Below, in pieces: positions 45,953 through 53,387 of a stretch of DNA of 64,000 bases (its first letter is position 1; every line of letters starts with the position of its first letter). The stretch covers positions 157,631 to 221,630 of the forward strand of contig NZ_BKAJ01000032.1 in NCBI RefSeq assembly GCF_007992495.1. Reading direction: 5' to 3'. The position numbers and the translations under genes are program-made. This DNA is from Reyranella soli (lineage in GTDB: Bacteria > Pseudomonadota > Alphaproteobacteria > Reyranellales > Reyranellaceae). Below the pieces are notes generated by a model. The model saw only the letters and a program-made list of their open reading frames with translations, ran no database searches and was not told the DNA's origin.

Positions 45953-47372
45953 GTGTCGCTGAAGTTAGCTCGGCATGAAGCTCAACGGCAAACCGGTCAG
46001 TCATGCCGGAGATCATGTCGGTCAAAAGCTGCATCTCTCTATATCGTATTGGCAGCCCAGAAGCACCAGAAGCTTGTTCGAAGTGCCAGCGATAACTGTC
46101 GCTGATTTTCGAGTAGACAAACGCTGCTTGTGGAGAAGTCCGTCTAGAGTTCAGCTTGGCGAACACTTCCCGACTCGCGATTGCGTCCCACATCAAGTCC
46201 ATGAGGCCACTAATGACTCGGGCCCCTTGCAACTCAACTCGCAAGACATCTGGGCTGTTGTAAGCATGTGTTCGTGCGAACTCTTTAAGCGCGGCAGTCA
46301 CCTCTGATGCGAACGATCTGCATTCCAGCAACGGTGCCGTACGCTGATAACTGAATATTGCCTCCCGATCTTTCAGGAATTCCTCAGCAGCACCTGTCAG
46401 CACTCTTTCGACCAGTCGAGTGCGGAGATAAGAGGCCTTAATCTCCTTTATGCGCGTGAGGTCGGCGATTGTCTCGTCCGCCTTCTTGAAGTCCTGCTCA
46501 AGTTGATTGACTAGGCCGCCACCCTCCGTGGTTTCGTAGAACTTGCTTCGAATAAACGCCCTCAAGTCTTCCGGCGATACGAGGTCCTTCTTTATCGCAT
46601 CTTCTACGTCCAAAATGGAATAGGCGGCATCGTCGCTCGCTTCCATGAGCCAGGTGAGAGGGTGGCGTTGACCAGCGGCAAGGCCGGTCTTCTCTCGGAT
46701 CCAATCGACTACATCGCCTTCGGAGGCGAAGTACCCAAATTTCTTCGTTGCAGCGTTTCCCTTCGCCGTACGGTGTGATGGTACCGTGTACTTCATGAGT
46801 GCTGCGAGTGTCCCTGCAGTTAGATTTAAGCCAGATGGGCCGGATGTGTTCTGCAAGCGAACTAGCAGGCGAAGCGTTTGGGCGTTCCCTTCGAACTTCA
46901 GGAAGTCTCCGCGCTGATCGGAAGCCACAGGAGTAAACTCGGCGGCCGGTACTACTTCGCCGGGGGCATCAAAGAGCGGCGTACAACGCGCAAACCATTT
47001 GCCGATTGCGGCCTCGCCTTGATGGCCAAATGGAGGATTTCCTAAGTCATGCGCTAGGCCGACAGTCGCCAGGATTACCGGTACGGATTCTTGGACTGTG
47101 GGATCGTCACCGAAGCAGCTCCTATTTGTTCGAAGGATGCGAGTCCCGAGCGACCTAGCCAAGTTGGACACCTCATGTGAGTGAGTCAAACGGGTGCGGA
47201 CGCTGTCATTTTTCTCAAGCGGGAAGACCTGCGTCTTGTCAGCCAGACGCCTGACAGGAGTGGAAAACAGGAGCCTGTCAAAGTCCTGCTCAAAAGGCGT
47301 TCGCCTGTCCCCATCTCCGGAAGGTCGCGGTGGCGACTTCCGATCGGAACTCCATATTGACGGTTTGGACAT
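45945..47372 (-). CDS. dGTPase-like deoxynucleoside triphosphate triphosphohydrolase (HD domain)
   Basis: A 475-residue metal-dependent HD enzyme. Metal ligands are in RTRLTHSHEVSNLARSLG (H64), VGLAHDLGNPPFGHQGE (H108-D109) and WLMEASDDAAYSILDVEDA; FEGNAQTLRLL is the usual Dgt segment. HDLGNPPFGH with N, as in E. coli Dgt, suggests true dNTPase activity, cleaving dGTP or other dNTPs to nucleoside and triphosphate. Bacterial dGTPases and dCTP deaminases are known to defend against phage by emptying dNTP pools. The middle position in a compact operon with a nucleotidyltransferase and a DUF488 protein makes that role plausible here, but unproven. Confidence 0.88.
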   Translation of the reverse strand: MSKPSIWSSDRKSPPRPSGDGDRRTPFEQDFDRLLFSTPVRRLADKTQVFPLEKNDSVRTRLTHSHEVSNLARSLGTRILRTNRSCFGDDPTVQESVPVILATVGLAHDLGNPPFGHQGEAAIGKWFARCTPLFDAPGEVVPAAEFTPVASDQRGDFLKFEGNAQTLRLLVRLQNTSGPSGLNLTAGTLAALMKYTVPSHRTAKGNAATKKFGYFASEGDVVDWIREKTGLAAGQRHPLTWLMEASDDAAYSILDVEDAIKKDLVSPEDLRAFIRSKFYETTEGGGLVNQLEQDFKKADETIADLTRIKEIKASYLRTRLVERVLTGAAEEFLKDREAIFSYQRTAPLLECRSFASEVTAALKEFARTHAYNSPDVLRVELQGARVISGLMDLMWDAIASREVFAKLNSRRTSPQAAFVYSKISDSYRWHFEQASGASGLPIRYREMQLLTDMISGMTDRFAVELHAELTSATHG

Positions 47373-47388
47373 ATGCTGATCGGCTGTT

Positions 47389-48210
47389 TCAGAGCAGTGC
47401 TAGCTGGCGCTCGTGTGGAATTGGTAGCACTCCAATAATTACCCAAGGATTTGGCGCCACGAAGTGAAATTGCTGGGTTGTACCGAGAAAGAAATGCAAG
47501 TCTGTTTTCAGAAAGGCGGTCCAATACTTCTGATGTACTTTCTTGAGTGCCAGCGCTTCGTCGCCATCGGCAAGTCGTAGGCAGTTCCAGTAGAGCGCGC
47601 CTATTTCCCAATCTAGTATTTGTAGTTCACTGCTTTTACCTGCCGCGTCCTCGAAGCGATAAGAGAAGCTAAATGGCAACTTGGGAATAACTTGGAAGGT
47701 CTCTCGCCAACGATTATCGGAAAATAGTTCAAATTGATTCGTCAGTTCGCGCATTTGGCGTACCTTTGCCGGATCCCAATCACGAGTGTCTTCTTCCCAG
47801 GTGAAGTGGGTAACGCGCGTCGGTTTAAACACAGCCAACGAGGTTTGGTTGGCTTTTGCCCTGGCAATAAGCTCATCAAGTTGATCGTAGACCTTGGCTG
47901 TCTTCAGAAGAATCCGGCGACGCTCCTCCCAATTTCGGTCGGTACCGATATGGCCCATAGGCTCAAGTTCACTTTCATCGACTGGTCGAAATGTCTCTGG
48001 TCGCGGATCCGACGAGTTGCGCATCCAGCGGCATTCTAGCCAGTCGTATTTCCTGTATTGCTCCTGCTCGTCCAGTCGGCGAAAGGGTACAGGGTAGACG
48101 CGGACCCAAGTGCCATCCGGCCTGACGCCGGCTGTACAAACCGTCTCACCGTACTTCCTGGAGAGTGTTGGGTACGTTTTGACAGTGATCAGGACCCGCT
48201 CTTTGTCCAT
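47389..48210 (-). CDS. Unrecognised protein of the DUF488 operon
   Basis: A 273-residue cytosolic protein. It starts with a beta-rich block (DKERVLITVKTYPTLSRKYG, TVCTAGVRPDGTWVRVYPVP) that I read as a small RNA- or nucleotide-binding barrel, followed by an aromatic, charged stretch (YRKYDWLECRWMRNSSDPRP). The C-terminal half is helical with FKPTRVTHFTWEEDTRDWD and ends in QQFHFVAPNPWVIIGVLPIP. No catalytic motif stands out. It begins six bases after the DUF488 gene and ends 16 bases before dGTPase, so all are expressed together. The binding-barrel idea is a guess. Confidence 0.7.
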   Translation of the reverse strand: MDKERVLITVKTYPTLSRKYGETVCTAGVRPDGTWVRVYPVPFRRLDEQEQYRKYDWLECRWMRNSSDPRPETFRPVDESELEPMGHIGTDRNWEERRRILLKTAKVYDQLDELIARAKANQTSLAVFKPTRVTHFTWEEDTRDWDPAKVRQMRELTNQFELFSDNRWRETFQVIPKLPFSFSYRFEDAAGKSSELQILDWEIGALYWNCLRLADGDEALALKKVHQKYWTAFLKTDLHFFLGTTQQFHFVAPNPWVIIGVLPIPHERQLALL

Positions 48211-48216
48211 TCCGCC

Positions 48217-49143
48217 TCACAGATGCTTCGCAACAAACTCCTTACCAAACTGACGCTCGATCGCCTCCGCTACGCAATGCCGATGGCACTGGTGCGCCTC
48301 CCGTTCATAGCACGTTAAGGCAACCCGGTCTCCTGCCTGCATCCAATGGTAGATTTTTGTGAGGGAATGCTCTTGCCGACTGAGACTGTTTTTTTCGTAG
48401 TTAGCGAAAAGCGCGTCATAGTCCTGCTGGGTTTTCAGGTTCTGACGTTCCTCTGACGAAATACCCAACTCTGGGAGGTGCTCATATCGGATGCCCATTC
48501 GTTCGCACCCGGTCTCTAACGTCGCTTTTGAAAAGCCGTATTTTCGGCTGATAGGATTGCGTCGAACGTCGCAGAGAACGGTGGCGCCTGACCTTGTGAG
48601 GTCGTTCAAATAAGACTCAAGCGTCCGCCCCTCATAGCCAATGGTTGTTATACGTGGATGCCGGCCGGTGGGACGCGAAGATCGAATGCTCCGCAGGGCT
48701 GCCTTGTCACCGCATAACACGCGTTGCGCGATTTCACTCTTGATCGCGTAGTATGGGAACTGTCGATAGGTTTCCGCTACTAGGGCATCTCCACGAAGCG
48801 CATTCGTTCGCGCGACAAATGCGGCCACTAGCAGGTCTTGCATGCCACCAACGAAGGTCTCTCCTTTGTTGGTAAGGCGCCAGTGATGTTCGTCATTTGC
48901 GAGAAGGTCATAACTCACCAGTTTTCGGCGGTCGGCATAGGACGTGAAGGAGAATGCTCCAAACTTGTAAGGGACAAATTCATAGATGTTCTTGGTGCTT
49001 GGCTCTTGGCAGTACAAAAACAGCAATTTCTGGAAGTCGAGGTTTGTTGCTAGGCCTCCAAGACCCTTAAGCAGGCGCAAAAGGTGCCGATGTCGATCGA
49101 ACAACACGGGAGCGCGTGGAGAAGGCAGCTTGGTTCGGGACAT
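48217..49143 (-). CDS. DUF488 domain protein with an N-terminal Panacea/SocA-like half
   Basis: A 308-residue protein of two parts. Residues ~20-110 (LATNLDFQKLLFLYCQEPST, YEFVPYKFGAFSFTSYADRR) resemble the SocA-like/Panacea fold found in antitoxins. Residues ~160-305 are a DUF488 domain: ITTIGYEGRTLESYLNDL, VLCDVRRNPISRKYGFSKAT, YEHLPELGIS and LTCYEREAHQCHRHCVAEAI with clustered Cys and His. The function of DUF488 is not established. It is the first gene of the island. ATG 49143 is my choice; a TTG at 49170 would add nine residues, and neither has a strong ribosome site. Confidence 0.8.
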   Translation of the reverse strand: MSRTKLPSPRAPVLFDRHRHLLRLLKGLGGLATNLDFQKLLFLYCQEPSTKNIYEFVPYKFGAFSFTSYADRRKLVSYDLLANDEHHWRLTNKGETFVGGMQDLLVAAFVARTNALRGDALVAETYRQFPYYAIKSEIAQRVLCGDKAALRSIRSSRPTGRHPRITTIGYEGRTLESYLNDLTRSGATVLCDVRRNPISRKYGFSKATLETGCERMGIRYEHLPELGISSEERQNLKTQQDYDALFANYEKNSLSRQEHSLTKIYHWMQAGDRVALTCYEREAHQCHRHCVAEAIERQFGKEFVAKHL

Positions 49144-49202
49144 GGCCCTGTAGTTACTCAAATCCGACAATGCGGGTAATCGGCTTGGTTGATTCGAGGG
49201 CC

Positions 49203-49231
49203 TACATACCGGAGAAGCTTCTCACTGTCGA
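49203..49231 (-). promoter_or_regulatory. Candidate sigma-70 promoter of the DUF488-dGTPase island
   Basis: On the minus strand TCGACA (49231-49226), a 17-base spacer and TATGTA (49208-49203) form a fair -35/-10 pair, 60 bases upstream of the DUF488 ATG. The next upstream gene in this direction ends outside the region, so a promoter is expected here. Confidence 0.4.
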
Positions 49232-49331
49232 AGGTAAGGCCACCAGGGCAGCCCGTGCATCGAACGGTGAAGGCAAGGTGAGGGGTTCTACTAGGTAGGC
49301 CGTCCCTCGGTTAGGATGCCCTTGCGTCGGA

Positions 49332-49733
49332 TCAACTCATGCCCTGGACGGAGAACACGGAGATCTCGAACATCACGCGCACGTCGGCCGGATTGGCATA
49401 GGGATTCTTGTCGAGCCCCATGTACTTGTACGCAAGCTGATCGATATGCGCGGCGGCAATCTCGTCCTGGCGCACGCGGGTCACGGTGCCGCGCAGCTGG
49501 ACGTAGCGGTCCGGATTGCCCGGGTCGGAAATCGACAGAGCGACCTTGGCGCCGAGTTTCATGTTGCGCACCTTGGTCCGGCCGAGCGCCGAGTTCACGC
49601 GGATCTTGCCGTCGACGTAGTCGAACCACACCGGCGTGTTCTGCGGCGAACCATCGGGCATCACCGTCGCCAGATGGGCGAGCGGCTTCTTCTCCAGCAG
49701 CAGATCCATGTAGGCGGCGGGAATCTCTGTCAT
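49332..49733 (-). CDS. PPOX-class FMN/F420-binding protein
   Basis: A 133-residue split-barrel protein of the pyridoxamine-5'-phosphate-oxidase-like superfamily. LAHLATVMPDGSPQNTPVWF, KIRVNSALGRTKVRNMKLGA and VALSISDPGNPDRYVQLRGT match the PPOX-class probable F420-dependent group, although similar proteins bind FMN or heme. The substrate is unknown. It is the first gene past the DUF488 island and marks the return to GC-rich sequence. Confidence 0.85.
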   Translation of the reverse strand: MTEIPAAYMDLLLEKKPLAHLATVMPDGSPQNTPVWFDYVDGKIRVNSALGRTKVRNMKLGAKVALSISDPGNPDRYVQLRGTVTRVRQDEIAAAHIDQLAYKYMGLDKNPYANPADVRVMFEISVFSVQGMS

Positions 49734-49759
49734 GGGCGAGGCACCTCGGTGTTGGGCGC

Positions 49760-49794
49760 AGTCAGCCCTCGACCGAGCCCGCCGTCAATCTCGC
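49760..49794. repeat. Displaced copy of the permease 3' end (cassette flank)
   Basis: 35 bases match 51443-51477 at 33 positions. On the minus strand they encode ARLTAGSVEG-stop, against AGLTAGSVKG-stop at the real permease end. No other permease sequence adjoins it. The stop codon of the cytochrome b561 gene lies inside this repeat. Confidence 0.9.
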
Positions 49795-50339
49795 GGCGTC
49801 GTCGGGTTCAGCGGGGCCATGGCCTCGAAGACGCCATCGCGCCGCACGAGCAGATGGAACAGCGCCGCGGCGATGTGAACCAGGATCAGCGCGAAGAAGG
49901 CGAAAGCCAGGTAGAAGTGCGCGGCCCAGAACAGGGTATGCAGCGTATCGCTCCGGGGAAGGATGGCGGGGAGGCGCACGCCGCCCAGCAGCACGATCGG
50001 ATAGTCCGCCGTGGACAACATTGCCCACCCGAGCAAGGGCATGGCGATCATCAGGGCATAGAACAGATAGTGGGACAGCCGGGCGGCGAGCTTCATCGGC
50101 TCCGGCAGGTCGGCCGGCAGCGCTGGCGCACCGCTGTAGAAACGCACGCCCAGGCGCAGCAGGGCCAGCACGAGGATCGCCATGCCCAGGGTCTTGTGGG
50201 TCGTAATCAGAGGAACGTATTTCGGCATCACCGTCGAGACCATGCCCACGCCGATGAAGAGCATGGAGATGATGCAGATCGCCATGAGCCAGTGCAGGAG
50301 TCGCTGAAGAGCGGTGAATCGGGGGCCGGGGCTGGTCAT
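49785..50339 (-). CDS. Cytochrome b561 family protein
   Basis: A 184-residue four-span di-heme membrane protein of the bacterial b561 (YceJ/CybB) type. Heme-ligand histidines are expected in ALQRLLHWLMAICI, ITTHKTLGMA, RLSHYLFYALMI and LVHIAAALFHLLV. It carries electrons between quinol and a periplasmic partner. It follows the catalase-related gene in the same direction by 17 bases, an arrangement known for SrpA-like peroxidases with b561, so the peroxidase is the probable electron acceptor. Confidence 0.9.
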   Translation of the reverse strand: MTSPGPRFTALQRLLHWLMAICIISMLFIGVGMVSTVMPKYVPLITTHKTLGMAILVLALLRLGVRFYSGAPALPADLPEPMKLAARLSHYLFYALMIAMPLLGWAMLSTADYPIVLLGGVRLPAILPRSDTLHTLFWAAHFYLAFAFFALILVHIAAALFHLLVRRDGVFEAMAPLNPTTPRD

Positions 50340-50356
50340 GTCTCGCGCTCCTCGGT

Positions 50357-51418
50357 TCAGGGCTTCGGGCTCGCCGGAGTGCGCGGGTAGTACCGGCTCT
50401 CCGCGGTGCGCAGGTCATAAGACCTGGCGTAGGCGGCCGAGCGTGCGGCCGGGAACGGGTCGTCCGAGACCCGGATGCCGGGCGGCAGCACCGTGGGATC
50501 GAAGTTGACATCGCGGCAGGATCCGTCGGCCTCCGCTTCGATCTTCTGCACGACGAGGGTGCCAACCTCGATCTTCCGCCGGTCCGCCGGCCAGGCCTTG
50601 GTCGGGTCCGCGGTGGCATCTCCGGGATTCGCGATAACGACGTTCATCGTCCAACGTTGGGGCGCCTGGCGCACCCGTTCCGTAATTTCCTTCTCGAGAT
50701 AATCGGGCCCGCGCTTCTCGAGTTCGGCCTGCGTGATGGTCACCGCGGGTGCGGCCGGCACGAGCGACCAGCGCGCCGCACGCTCGGTGCCCGACGGGTC
50801 GATGAAGATGAAGGCGTTCAACCCGTTGTAGGGTTCCTCGGCATAGCTCGCCGTCCATGCGCCGTCGCCGGCCCATGCTCCGAATGACGCGAACTCCGGA
50901 TGTGCCGCGACGAATGATTTCATTGCCTCGGGGTCTTTGCTGCCGGCCGCGTGGAGCAACTGGTAGAAGGCCTCCGGCGTCGCTACCGGGAAGACCGGCG
51001 CGTTGATCATCGCCGTACGCCAGACCTCGCCGTTCGGGGTGGCGATCTGAAGCCCCATGCCTCTCACCCGCACCGTTCCGTCGGGCGCTTGGGGATTTGG
51101 CGTGCCGAGGTTGAAACGCCCCAGGACAGGGTACTGGCCAGCCTTGAAGGCCTGCGCCTGCGACAGCTCCGCGCCTTTGCCGTTCGACTCGAACGTGCCG
51201 GTGAAGCAGATGCCCTTGGCGTGATTGCGCCGGTAGCCGAGCGCCGGACCGCCCGGCGGGGCCAAGGCGTCGACCAGTTTCGGCGGCGTCAGCCGCTGCG
51301 GAGAGAGCCATCCTGCCGTGTAGGCGAAGGCGGCCGCGCTGCCGGCGACGACGGCCGCGATGATTGCCGCGGCGCCAAAGGTGAGGCGAGGCGACGATGG
51401 GGAGTGTGGCATTGGCAT
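50357..51418 (-). CDS. Catalase-related heme peroxidase, exported (SrpA-like)
   Basis: A 353-residue protein with an N-terminal hydrophobic signal or anchor (AAAIIAAVVAGSAAAFAYTA) and a minimal catalase fold: NHAKGICFTGTFESNGKG holds the distal histidine region, VLGRFNLGTPNPQAPDGTVR and GMGLQIATPNGEVW the usual core, and RSAAYARSYDLRTAESRYYP the end with the proximal tyrosine region. Such small periplasmic forms act as peroxidases rather than catalases. ATG 51418 follows AGGGAGAGG. It leads the two-gene cassette placed between permease 3'-end duplicates. Confidence 0.88.
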   Translation of the reverse strand: MPMPHSPSSPRLTFGAAAIIAAVVAGSAAAFAYTAGWLSPQRLTPPKLVDALAPPGGPALGYRRNHAKGICFTGTFESNGKGAELSQAQAFKAGQYPVLGRFNLGTPNPQAPDGTVRVRGMGLQIATPNGEVWRTAMINAPVFPVATPEAFYQLLHAAGSKDPEAMKSFVAAHPEFASFGAWAGDGAWTASYAEEPYNGLNAFIFIDPSGTERAARWSLVPAAPAVTITQAELEKRGPDYLEKEITERVRQAPQRWTMNVVIANPGDATADPTKAWPADRRKIEVGTLVVQKIEAEADGSCRDVNFDPTVLPPGIRVSDDPFPAARSAAYARSYDLRTAESRYYPRTPASPKP

Positions 51419-51442
51419 CCTCTCCCTTTGATGAGGACGCCT

Positions 51443-51477
51443 AGTCAGCCCTTGACCGAGCCCGCCGTCAATCCCGC
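51443..51477. repeat. Native permease 3' end (cassette flank)
   Basis: The authentic end of the MalG-like permease gene, duplicated with two changes at 49760-49794. It is the right-hand limit of the b561 / peroxidase cassette. Confidence 0.9.
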
Positions 51478-52293
51478 AACGTAGTGCTCGACGAAGAACG
51501 AGTAGATGATCGCCACCGGAATCGAACCGAGCAGGGCGGCGGCCATGAGCTGGCCCCAGTAGAAGACGTCGCCGCGCACCAGCTCGGCGATGGCGCCGAC
51601 CGGCACGGTGCGGACCTCGGTCTTGGTGAGGAAGATCAGGGCGTAGAGGAATTCGTTCTGGGCGAGGGTGAAGGCGAAGATGCCGGCGGAGATGAAGCCC
51701 GGGCCGCAGAGAGGCAGCACGATCTTGACCAGGGTCTGCAGGCGGCTCGCGCCGTCGATGCGGGCGGCGTCCTCGAGCTCGACCGGGACGGTGCGGAAAT
51801 AGCCCATCAGCAGCCAGGCGCAGAACGGGATCAGCAGGGTCGGGTAGGTGAGCATCACCGAGGTCAGCGTGTCGCCGAGGCCGAGGCGGTTTATGAGGTC
51901 GGCCAGCGGCACGAACAGCAGCGGCTGCGGCACCAGGTAGGTCGCGGCGACGGCGAAGGAGACGAGGGCCGCACCGGCAAAGCGCATGCGCGCCAGGGGA
52001 TAGGCGAGCATGGCGCCCAGGATCAGGGAGATCGCCGTCGACACCACCGCCACCAGGAAGGTGTTCCAGGTCCATTCGAGGAAGCTCGTCTCGGTGAGCA
52101 GGTCGACATAGTGCTTCAAGGTCGGGTTATGCACGATCAGCGGCATGACCTTGCGGCTGTAGAGCTCCTGGTTCGACTTCAGCGAGGTGATCGCCATCCA
52201 GTAGAACGGGAACAGCGCGAAGAACAACGCGATGGCGAGCGGCAGCCACAGCGTCAGCAGCCGCACCCGCCAGCCGCGCCGATCGACAGTCAT
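51445..52293 (-). CDS. Carbohydrate-type ABC permease (MalG-like)
   Basis: A 282-residue permease with six hydrophobic spans. The EAA loop is ELEDAARIDGASRLQTLVKI, ending VLPLCGPG, and the C-terminus EHYVAGLTAGSVKG is typical of MalG/UgpE-like proteins. It works with the MalF-like permease upstream. The usual downstream ATPase gene is absent; instead the b561 / peroxidase cassette begins after 26 bases. Confidence 0.93.
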   Translation of the reverse strand: MTVDRRGWRVRLLTLWLPLAIALFFALFPFYWMAITSLKSNQELYSRKVMPLIVHNPTLKHYVDLLTETSFLEWTWNTFLVAVVSTAISLILGAMLAYPLARMRFAGAALVSFAVAATYLVPQPLLFVPLADLINRLGLGDTLTSVMLTYPTLLIPFCAWLLMGYFRTVPVELEDAARIDGASRLQTLVKIVLPLCGPGFISAGIFAFTLAQNEFLYALIFLTKTEVRTVPVGAIAELVRGDVFYWGQLMAAALLGSIPVAIIYSFFVEHYVAGLTAGSVKG

Positions 52294-52302
52294 GGGGCGC
52301 CT

Positions 52303-52449
52303 CTTGCCGGACCGCGGGCCTCCAGGCCCGCTTCATATCTGTCGTCCTGAGCGAAGCGAAGGACCTCATCGCCGCTTGCAACCGGCATGAGATCCTTCCC
52401 TTCGCTCAGGATGACATGAGGCGGACCTGGAGGTCCGCGGTCCGGCAAG
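52303..52449. repeat. Nested palindrome between the two permease genes
   Basis: Outer arms 52303-52331 and 52421-52449 (27 of 29 matches) belong to the GCCGGACCGC class. Between them lies a second palindrome: GTCGTCCTGAGCGAAGCGAA from 52341 pairs with the sequence ending near 52414. The element fills nearly the whole 160-bp gap. Confidence 0.92.
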
Positions 52450-52453
52450 GTGC

Positions 52454-53383
52454 TCATGACTTGCTCGGGCGCATGTAGATCGCCATGGCGAGGATGATCA
52501 GGGCGAGCGGCGGCACCATGGAGAGGGCAATCGCGGCACCTTGGCCGAACTGGCCGGCGCCCATGGCGATGTCGAAGGCGTAGGTGGCGAAGACGTGGGT
52601 GGCGTTGGCCGGACCGCCGCGCGTCAGCACGTAGATCAGCTGGAAGTCGGCGAAGGTGAAGATCACCGAGAACATGGTGACGATGAAGATGATCGGCATC
52701 AGGAGCGGCAGGGTGACGTAGCGGAAGCGGCCCCAGCGGCCGGCGCCATCGATGGTCGCGGCCTCGTAGAGATCGGGCGGGATGGTCTGCAGGCCGGCCA
52801 GCAGGGTGATGGCGTAGAACGGCAGGCCGCGCCAGGTATTGACGATGACCAATGAGAACATCGCGAGGTGCGGATTGCCGAGCCAGCTCGGGCCGGGATC
52901 GGCGATGTCCGCAGCCTTCAGCACCCAGTTCACCACGCTGAAGGCGGGATCGAGGATCCACTGCCAGGCGATGGTCGACAGCACCGTCGGCACGATGAAG
53001 GGCAGCAGCAGCAAGGCGCGCGTCAGGTTCTTGAAGCGGAAGTCCTGGTTCATCACCAGGGCGAGGCCGAGCCCGCCCACCATCTTCAGGAGCGTCGCGG
53101 CTGCGGTATAGAAGATGGTGTTGACCGCGACCTGCCGGAACACCGGGTCGTGCCAGGCACGGATGAAGTTGGCCAGCCCGACGAACTCGCCGGGCTTGGC
53201 GACCGGCCGGTCCTGCAGGCTGATCCAGATGCCGTAGAAGAATGGATAGCCGACCAGCGCCACCAGGAACGCCACCGGCAAGGCGACCATCAGCCAGCTG
53301 AAGACGCTTTCGCGCTCCACCCAGCGTGATAGCGAGAAGGGCGGGCGCCGGCGCGTCAGCGCCGGCGCGAGGACGGCCGTCAT
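52454..53383 (-). CDS. Carbohydrate-type ABC permease (MalF-like)
   Basis: A 309-residue permease with six spans; ALPVAFLVALVGYPFFYGIW opens and PPDLYEAATIDGAGRWGRFR is the EAA loop, followed by YVTLPLLMPIIFIVTMF. It is four bases downstream of the binding-protein gene. A long nested palindrome separates it from the partner permease and might modulate relative expression. Confidence 0.93.
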   Translation of the reverse strand: MTAVLAPALTRRRPPFSLSRWVERESVFSWLMVALPVAFLVALVGYPFFYGIWISLQDRPVAKPGEFVGLANFIRAWHDPVFRQVAVNTIFYTAAATLLKMVGGLGLALVMNQDFRFKNLTRALLLLPFIVPTVLSTIAWQWILDPAFSVVNWVLKAADIADPGPSWLGNPHLAMFSLVIVNTWRGLPFYAITLLAGLQTIPPDLYEAATIDGAGRWGRFRYVTLPLLMPIIFIVTMFSVIFTFADFQLIYVLTRGGPANATHVFATYAFDIAMGAGQFGQGAAIALSMVPPLALIILAMAIYMRPSKS

Positions 53384-53387
53384 CCGC

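Noticed and set aside
45122..49143. Complete prophage or integrative element
   Set aside because: No integrase, structural phage gene, tRNA or flanking repeat was found around the AT-rich island.
50357..52075. Long 572-codon version of the peroxidase gene
   Set aside because: The N-terminal 219 codons would be antisense-like overlap with the permease gene; ATG 51418 has a good ribosome site and a signal sequence.
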